Of a DNA stretch of 64,000 nucleotides, positions 59,198-64,000 are shown piece after piece. How positions within the stretch are numbered: position 1 is the first letter of the stretch; each line of letters starts with the position of its first letter. Both the position numbers and the translations under genes were made by a program. Source of the DNA: Streptomyces sp. NBC_00162 (GTDB taxonomy: Bacteria > Actinomycetota > Actinomycetes > Streptomycetales > Streptomycetaceae). The stretch is taken from contig NZ_CP102509.1 of the NCBI RefSeq assembly GCF_024611995.1, positions 5,456,001 through 5,520,000 on the forward strand. Reading direction: 5' to 3'. The notes under the pieces were generated by a model. It did no database searches, was not told where the DNA came from, and saw only the letters and a program-made list of their open reading frames with translations.

Positions 59198-60497
59198 CCG
59201 GTCGCGGGCCGAGCCGGCCCTTTCCGGTGGCCGTCAGGGCCACCACGGCGGAGGCGGCGGCCGCCGCGCAGGACACGGCGAACGCCGCCCGGTACCCGTA
59301 CGCCTGAGCCAGCAGCCCCGCGGCCAGCGCTGCCGCCGCCTGGCCGAGGATCAGGCCGCTGCCGACCACGGTCATGGCCTCGCCCATCCGCTCGGCGGGC
59401 CCGGTCCGTTCCACCAGCCCGAACAGGGCGATCAGGTGCGGGGCCACGGCCAGCCCGATGCCCGCGACGGCGAGGGTGGCGCCGGTCAGTCCCGACACCG
59501 CGAGCAGGGGCAGCGTCAGCACCGCCTGGACGGCGATCGTCCACCGCAGCCGTACGGGCAGGTCCGCAGACCCCGGCCGGGCCACCGTCACGAAGCCGGC
59601 GACCGAGCTGGTCACGGCCATGGCGGCCCACACCAGCCCGGCCGCGCCCGCCTCGTCCAGTGAGTCGGCGAGCGCGTTGACCCCGGTGTTGGCCCCGCTC
59701 CAGGCGGCCCCCTGGAGCACGGCCATCGCGAACAGCAGAACCAGCCCGGGCGACCACAGCCGTACGGCGGCCCGCGCGCCGGGGGCGGTTAGCGTCGGGC
59801 CCGGCGCGGTCGGATGCACGGCGAACAGGGTCCCGAAGACGAGGATCAGCGCGGCGGCGAGGAGCAGCGCCGAGGCGGGATGCACGGTCACGGCCAGGAT
59901 CCCGGCCAGCGCGGGCCCGACCATGAACCCGACCTCGTCCAGGGTGGTGTCGAAGGACAGGGCGGAGCCCAGCAGTTTCTTGTCCTCGCCGGCCAGCCGC
60001 GCCCAGCGGGCCCTGGCCAGCGGTCCGACCTGCGGGACGGTGAGCCCGGCGGCGACGGCGAGTGTGATGCGGGCGGCCGGCGGCAGCCCGCCGAGGACGG
60101 TCGCCACGAGGGCGAGGAGCACGGCGGCGTTGGCGGCGCAGGCGAGGAGCAGGACGGGGCGGTGGCCGCGCCGGTCGGCGAGCCGGCCGATGACGGGGCC
60201 GCCGAGGGCCTGGCCCAGCCAGAGGGCGGCGGCGACGGCGGCGGCGTCGCCGATGCCGTCGCGCTCATTGATGAGCAGGAGCGTTCCGATGGGGCACAGC
60301 GCTGCGGGCAGGCGGGCGAGGAACGCGTAGAGGGGAGGGCGGGGCCGCCGAGGGCGAGCACCCCGCGGAAGCCGGCGGGCGGCGGGGCGGGTGATGCTGC
60401 GGCTGCCGATTCGGGTCGGGGGGGTTGGGCGGATTGGGCGGGTCGGCTGGGTCGGGTGGGGCGGGCGGATCGGGTCACGGACAACCTCCATCCGCAC
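59142..60497 (-). CDS. MFS transporter
   Basis: 451 aa with about twelve membrane helices. Typical motifs include GRLADRRGHRPVLLL (loop 2-3) and LVWAAMAVTSSVAGF. The first about 40 residues are a Pro/Arg/Thr-rich tail (PPHPTQPTRPIRPTPPTRIG) from a repetitive G-rich tract. It likely exports drugs or metabolites; paired with a MarR regulator 128 bp upstream. GTG 60497 is chosen because GGGAGGG lies five bases upstream; ATG 60491 is the alternative. Its 3' end overlaps the 99-aa gene by 56 bp. Confidence 0.85.
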   Translation of the reverse strand: MRMEVVRDPIRPPHPTQPTRPIRPTPPTRIGSRSITRPAARRLPRGARPRRPRPPLYAFLARLPAALCPIGTLLLINERDGIGDAAAVAAALWLGQALGGPVIGRLADRRGHRPVLLLACAANAAVLLALVATVLGGLPPAARITLAVAAGLTVPQVGPLARARWARLAGEDKKLLGSALSFDTTLDEVGFMVGPALAGILAVTVHPASALLLAAALILVFGTLFAVHPTAPGPTLTAPGARAAVRLWSPGLVLLFAMAVLQGAAWSGANTGVNALADSLDEAGAAGLVWAAMAVTSSVAGFVTVARPGSADLPVRLRWTIAVQAVLTLPLLAVSGLTGATLAVAGIGLAVAPHLIALFGLVERTGPAERMGEAMTVVGSGLILGQAAAALAAGLLAQAYGYRAAFAVSCAAAAASAVVALTATGKGRLGPRPATPRTPSPPVPSPGPRRS

Positions 60498-60624
60498 GCC
60501 GACCCTCCCGTTTCTCCGGCGCGCGCCGTTGCCCGTTGCCGGGGACCGTATCCGGTGCGGCCGGTGCCACGGAAGCCCCCTGTCCGGTCGCGGCCCGGTC
60601 GCGGTCCGGTCGCCGGACGGGCCC

Positions 60625-61125
60625 TCAGCCGGCTTCGCCCGAGGCCAGCCTCTTGGCCTGGGCCCGGCCGACCTCGGCGGCGCGGTGCAGGTAGTCGCCG
60701 ATGACGGCGAGTTCGGCGTCGGAGTAGCCCTCCAGTACGGCGCCGAAGGCCCGGCCGGGGGTGTCCCAGGCCTTGCCGATCCGCTCGCGGGCCTCGGGGG
60801 AGAGGGAGACCAGGGAGCGGCGGCGGTCGTGCGGGTCGGCATGCCGCTCCACGATGCCCGCCTTGACCAGCCGGTCGACGAGGCGGGTCGCGGAGCCGGA
60901 GGTCAGGCCGGTGAGGCGGGCGATGTCGCCGGTGCTGACCGGGCCGGGCTCCATGTCGAGGAGGGCGACGCACTGCATGTCGGTGGGGTGCAGCCCGACG
61001 TGGTCGGCCATGGCCTGGTTGAAGAGGGAGTAGTCGGCGTAGTGGCGCTGGCTCTCGGTGACGATGCGCGCGAGCAGCTCGGCGCGGCTCCACTCATCAC
61101 CCGTACGAGGGGAATCGGTTGACAT
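60625..61125 (-). CDS. MarR family transcriptional regulator
   Basis: 166 aa. Winged helix with recognition region TGLTSGSATRLVDRLVKAG and wing VERHADPHDRRRSLVSLS. It is divergent from the NAD(P)-binding gene across a gap with an inverted repeat (61155-61191), its probable operator, and lies upstream of the MFS gene on the same strand. It likely controls both. ATG 61125 is preferred over 61137 because GGAGAAG is better placed. Confidence 0.89.
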   Translation of the reverse strand: MSTDSPRTGDEWSRAELLARIVTESQRHYADYSLFNQAMADHVGLHPTDMQCVALLDMEPGPVSTGDIARLTGLTSGSATRLVDRLVKAGIVERHADPHDRRRSLVSLSPEARERIGKAWDTPGRAFGAVLEGYSDAELAVIGDYLHRAAEVGRAQAKRLASGEAG

Positions 61126-61154
61126 CGGCTTCTCCATGCTCCAAATTTACCTGT

Positions 61155-61191
61155 GTGACGCAGAGAATGCGACGCGCAGAATCTGTGTCAC
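61155..61191. promoter_or_regulatory. MarR operator candidate
   Basis: GTGACGCAGA (61155-61164) and TCTGTGTCAC (61182-61191) match at nine of ten paired positions with a 17-base spacer. They lie between divergent MarR and NAD(P)-binding genes. Confidence 0.6.
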
Positions 61192-61219
61192 GTACCCATC
61201 CTATGAAAAGGAGCCAGTC

Positions 61220-62050
61220 ATGTCGATCCTCGTCACCGGCGGCCGCGGCGCCGTTGCCTGCGGCCTCTCCGCCCTCCTCACCTCCCACGGCCTCCCGCAC
61301 CGGCTCGGATCCCGGGAGCCGGACCGTCCCGGTACCGTCCGCTGCGACCTCACCGACCCGGCGACCTTCCCCGGCGCCCTTGCCGGGGTCCGCTCCGTCT
61401 TCCTCTACGCCGAGGCGTCCGGTGTCGAGGCCTTCGTGAAGGAGGCCGTCACCGCCGGAGTGGAGCACGTCGTGCTCCTGTCCTCCTCTTCGGTGCTGAG
61501 CCCCGGCGCCGCCGACAGCCCGCTGTCCGCGTCCCATCTCGCCGTCGAGCAGGCCCTGTCGGCCTCTCCGCTGCGCACCACCCTGCTGCGCCCGGGGTCC
61601 TTCGCGAGCAACGCCCTGGGCTGGGCCTGGTCGCTGAAGTCCGGCCGCCCGGTCCACCTTCCCTACCCCGGCTCGTACTGCGACCCCGTCCACGAGGCGG
61701 ACCTCGCCGAGGCCGCCTTCGCGGTCCTCAGTGACCCGGCTCTCGGCGGGCGCGCCTACACCCTGACCGGACCGCAGTCGCTGACGTTCGCGGCCCAGCT
61801 CGGCATACTCGGCGAGGTCCTCGGCCGGCCCCTGCCGTTCGAGGCCGTCTCCGCCGAGCAGTGGAAGGCCGAGGTCGACGGCTACATACCCGGGCCGTAT
61901 GCCGATGCGCTCCTCGAGTACTGGGCCTCCACCGACGGCCTCCCGGTCGAGATCACCGACGCCGTCGAGCGGCTCACCGGCCACCCGGCCCGCACCTTCG
62001 GGCAGTGGGCCGAGGACCACGCCGACGCCTTCGCCGCCCCGGTCGGGTAG
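61220..62050 (+). CDS. NAD(P)H-binding NmrA-like protein
   Basis: 276 aa extended-SDR-like protein. It has an N-terminal ILVTGGRGAVACGLSALL nucleotide loop, then CDLTDPATFPGALAGV, VVLLSSSSVLSPGAADSPLS and TLLRPGSFASNALGWAW. The catalytic Tyr-x-x-x-Lys is absent, as in NmrA-type redox sensors and quinone reductases. It is probably a ligand-dependent reductase or sensor controlled by the divergent MarR protein. ATG 61220 has AAAGGAG six bases upstream. Substrate unknown. Confidence 0.87.
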   Translation: MSILVTGGRGAVACGLSALLTSHGLPHRLGSREPDRPGTVRCDLTDPATFPGALAGVRSVFLYAEASGVEAFVKEAVTAGVEHVVLLSSSSVLSPGAADSPLSASHLAVEQALSASPLRTTLLRPGSFASNALGWAWSLKSGRPVHLPYPGSYCDPVHEADLAEAAFAVLSDPALGGRAYTLTGPQSLTFAAQLGILGEVLGRPLPFEAVSAEQWKAEVDGYIPGPYADALLEYWASTDGLPVEITDAVERLTGHPARTFGQWAEDHADAFAAPVG

Positions 62051-62066
62051 CCGAGCCGCGCAGTGG

Positions 62067-63416
62067 TCAGAAGGACCCTGTCCGGGCCACTTGCGCGTAC
62101 CAGTGGGCGCTCGAGCGCGGGGTGCGGGTCTGGGTCTCGTAGTCCACGTGGACGATGCCGAAGCGTTTGCTGTAGCCGTAGGACCATTCGAAGTTGTCCA
62201 ACAGCGACCAGAGGAAGTAGCCCTTCACCGGGGCGCCGTCCGCCAGGGCCTGGTGGACGGCGGTCAGATGGGCTTCCAGATATCCGATCCGCGCCGGGTC
62301 GTGCAGGTCGGGGGCGTATGCCGCGCCGTTCTCGGTGACCAGCAGGGGCAGGTTCGGCGCCTCCCGGGAGAAGCGCATCAGCAGGTCGTACAGGCCCGTC
62401 GGGTCGATCGACCAGCCCATGTCGGTCCGCTCGCCCGGGGGTTGGTGGAAGGCCACTGTGTCGGCGCCCGGCCAGGGGGAGTGGCCCGTGGCCCCGTGGC
62501 CGTCCGCGCGGGGGCCGGAGCCGGCGGGAGCCGCCGAAACCACCGCCGGGGTGTAGTAGTTCACGCCGAGGAAGTCCAGCGGCTGGTGGATCAGCGCCTC
62601 GTCGCCGGGGCGGACGAAGGACCAGTCCGTCAGGGCGGCGGTGTCCGCGAGCAGGTCCTGCGGATAGGCCCCGCGCAGCAGCGGTCCGGTGAAGATCCGG
62701 TTGGCCAGGGCGTCGATGCGGCGCTGGGCGTCCAGGTCGGCCGCCGAGCCGGTCAGCGGCCGCACCGCGCTCGGGTTGAGCGCGATCCCGACCCGCGCCG
62801 AGGCGGGCAGGGCGGCGGCGGCCAGGCCGTGGGCCAGGTTGAGGTGGTGGGCGGCGCGCAGGGAATCGGCGGGGGAGGTGCGGCCGGGGGCGTGGACCCC
62901 GGAGGCATAGCCGAGGAAGGCGCTGCACCAGGGCTCGTTGAGGGTGGTCCACAGCTCCACCCGGTCACCCAGGGCCTTCGAGACCTGCTCGGCGTATGCG
63001 GCGAAGGCGTAGGCCGTCTCCCGTTCGGGCCAGCCGCCCTCGTCCTCCAGCTCCTGCGGCAGGTCCCAGTGGTACAGGGTCACGCTGGGCTGGATCCCGT
63101 ACGAGAGCAGCTCGTCCACCAGGGCGTCGTAGAAGCCGATCCCCCCGGAGAGCACCCGCGGCCAGGACACCGAGAAGCGGTAGGCCCCGAGCCCCAGTTC
63201 GCCCATCAGCCGCACGTCGTCCCGCCACAGCCGGTGGTGGTCGACCGCCACCTCGCCCGTGTGGCCGCCGTACACCTTGCCCGGCGTACGGCAGAACGTG
63301 TCCCAGATCGACGGCCCGCGCAGGGCGGCCCCGCCCTCGATCTGGAAGGCCGCCGTGGCCGCACCCCACAGGAACCCGTCCGGGAAGCGGACGCTCTCCA
63401 TCGGCACAGTCGTCAT
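62067..63416 (-). CDS. GH1 family beta-glucosidase
   Basis: 449 aa. N-terminal [20 protein letters not shown] is the GH1 signature; catalytic acid/base Glu lies in TLNEPW and the nucleophile in [10 protein letters not shown]. Substrate contacts such as [12 protein letters not shown] and [15 protein letters not shown] are conserved. It hydrolyses cellobiose or other beta-glucosides in the cytoplasm. It starts at ATG 63416, overlapping the permease stop (ATGA). The linked importer suggests uptake and cleavage of the same sugar, as in the Streptomyces cellobiose operon, but other GH1 paralogues exist. Confidence 0.93.
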   Translation of the reverse strand: MTTVPMESVRFPDGFLWGAATAAFQIEGGAALRGPSIWDTFCRTPGKVYGGHTGEVAVDHHRLWRDDVRLMGELGLGAYRFSVSWPRVLSGGIGFYDALVDELLSYGIQPSVTLYHWDLPQELEDEGGWPERETAYAFAAYAEQVSKALGDRVELWTTLNEPWCSAFLGYASGVHAPGRTSPADSLRAAHHLNLAHGLAAAALPASARVGIALNPSAVRPLTGSAADLDAQRRIDALANRIFTGPLLRGAYPQDLLADTAALTDWSFVRPGDEALIHQPLDFLGVNYYTPAVVSAAPAGSGPRADGHGATGHSPWPGADTVAFHQPPGERTDMGWSIDPTGLYDLLMRFSREAPNLPLLVTENGAAYAPDLHDPARIGYLEAHLTAVHQALADGAPVKGYFLWSLLDNFEWSYGYSKRFGIVHVDYETQTRTPRSSAHWYAQVARTGSF

Positions 63417-64000
63417 CCCTTGACCGCTCCCTGCATGATGCCGCCGACGATCTGGCGGCCGAAGACGAGGAACACCAGCAGCAGCGGGAGCGTGCCCAGC
63501 AGCGCGCCCGCCATGATCACCGACTGGTCGGGGATGTAGCCCCGGCCCAGCCCGGTCAGAGCCACCTGCACCGTCGGGCTGCCGTTCTGGGTCAGCGCGA
63601 CGATCGGCCAGAAGAAGTCGTTCCAGGCCATGACGAAGGTCAGCATGGCCAGCACCGCCATCGCGGGCCGGGCCACCGGGAACACCACGTGCCACACGAT
63701 CCGCAGCGAACTCGCCCCGTCCGTGCGTGCCGCCTCCACCAGTTCCATCGGCAGGGCCTGGGCCAGGTACTGCCGCATGAAGAAGACGCCGAACGCGGAC
63801 ACCAGGGTCGGCAGGATCACCGCCTGGAGCCGGTCGGTCCACGACAGCTCCGCGATCAGCATGTACAGCGGGACCACGCTCAGCTGCGGCGGGATCAGCA
63901 TCGTCCCGATCACCAGCCCGAGCAGCAGCCGGCTGCCGCGGAAGCGGAGCTTGGCGAAGGCGAAGCCCGCCAGGGTGGAGAACACCACCGTTCCCGCGGC
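63413..64000 (-). CDS. Sugar ABC transporter permease (MalG-like), truncated by window edge
   Basis: The last 195 residues of a carbohydrate permease are visible, ending [20 protein letters not shown] and MQGAVKG. Helices and the EAA loop ([20 protein letters not shown]) are intact; the N-terminus continues past 64000. It forms the membrane part of a beta-glucoside or oligosaccharide importer with a partner permease and binding protein presumably beyond the edge. It overlaps the GH1 gene by four bases (63413-63416), so both are coupled. Confidence 0.92.
   Translation of the reverse strand, partial: AAGTVVFSTLAGFAFAKLRFRGSRLLLGLVIGTMLIPPQLSVVPLYMLIAELSWTDRLQAVILPTLVSAFGVFFMRQYLAQALPMELVEAARTDGASSLRIVWHVVFPVARPAMAVLAMLTFVMAWNDFFWPIVALTQNGSPTVQVALTGLGRGYIPDQSVIMAGALLGTLPLLLVFLVFGRQIVGGIMQGAVKG

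Overview
The window is high-GC actinobacterial chromosome, almost certainly Streptomyces. The signs are codon third positions nearly all G/C, many GTG starts, class E and class F sortases, an XRE/DUF397 pair, ALF repeats, chitinase and LPMO genes preceded by GGTCTAGACC-type boxes, and a dispersed GGGCTCCGCCCCGG repeat typical of this genus. No phage, plasmid, insertion sequence, CRISPR or rRNA was seen.

Layout. 1-5.6 kb (minus): a three-gene overlapping operon of a GHKL/MORC-type ATPase, a DUF4420 PD-(D/E)XK protein and a Z1-domain helicase-like ATPase, i.e. a MutL/MORC-type restriction or defence module, closed by a strong hairpin at the left edge. 5.6-13.4 kb: SEC-C protein, class E sortase, DUF6412 protein, YidC-like insertase, FAH-family enzyme, an LANTG-anchored ALF-repeat protein, and a divergent Gfo/Idh/MocA oxidoreductase / ROK repressor pair sharing a perfect 27-bp palindrome. 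13.4-22.8 kb: an LAHTG surface protein, then a phosphonate island: GntR/UTRA regulator, FAD oxidoreductase, phosphonatase-like hydrolase, 2-aminoethylphosphonate-type ABC transporter and a secreted phosphodiesterase/phosphatase. Two similar operator-like sites lie before the oxidoreductase and the phosphatase.

22.9-33.4 kb: HAD-IIA phosphatase, a secreted protein with an LPHT motif beside a class F sortase, NlpC/P60-like and SPFH genes, an AA10 LPMO with a dre-like box, an acyl-CoA synthetase, an IclR regulator and an LLM flavoprotein. 33.5-41 kb: GH18 chitinase with dre-like boxes; XRE/DUF397 pair; then a LuxR-type regulator divergent from a tiny secreted peptide (two SINWD repeats), a 91-aa protein and two paralogous secreted beta-propeller proteins fused to different wall-hydrolase-like domains. 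41-46.9 kb: GGDEF-EAL protein, secreted metalloprotease, prim-pol-like protein, FMN reductase/MarR pair. Three identical tRNA-Lys(CUU) genes lie at 25.2, 31.1 and 44.5 kb.

47-51 kb (minus): a second overlapping three-gene operon, a Cas4/AddB-like Fe-S PD-(D/E)XK nuclease, an unrecognised 524-aa protein and a compact SF1 helicase, with a 71-bp duplication of its 3' end. 51-64 kb: phosphatase, VOC protein, TPR regulator, methyltransferase-like protein, two-component system, DUF5993-DsbB pair, MFS transporter, MarR and NAD(P)-binding genes, ending in a GH1 beta-glucosidase and a truncated sugar ABC permease.

The chitin genes and sugar-ABC/GH1 genes act in polysaccharide use, the phosphonate island in phosphorus supply, and the sortases with their substrates in surface display. 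Best candidates for undescribed biology are the 47-51 kb nuclease-helicase operon and the LuxR/SINWD-peptide/beta-propeller cluster. All functional calls are from sequence reading alone; no database search was run.
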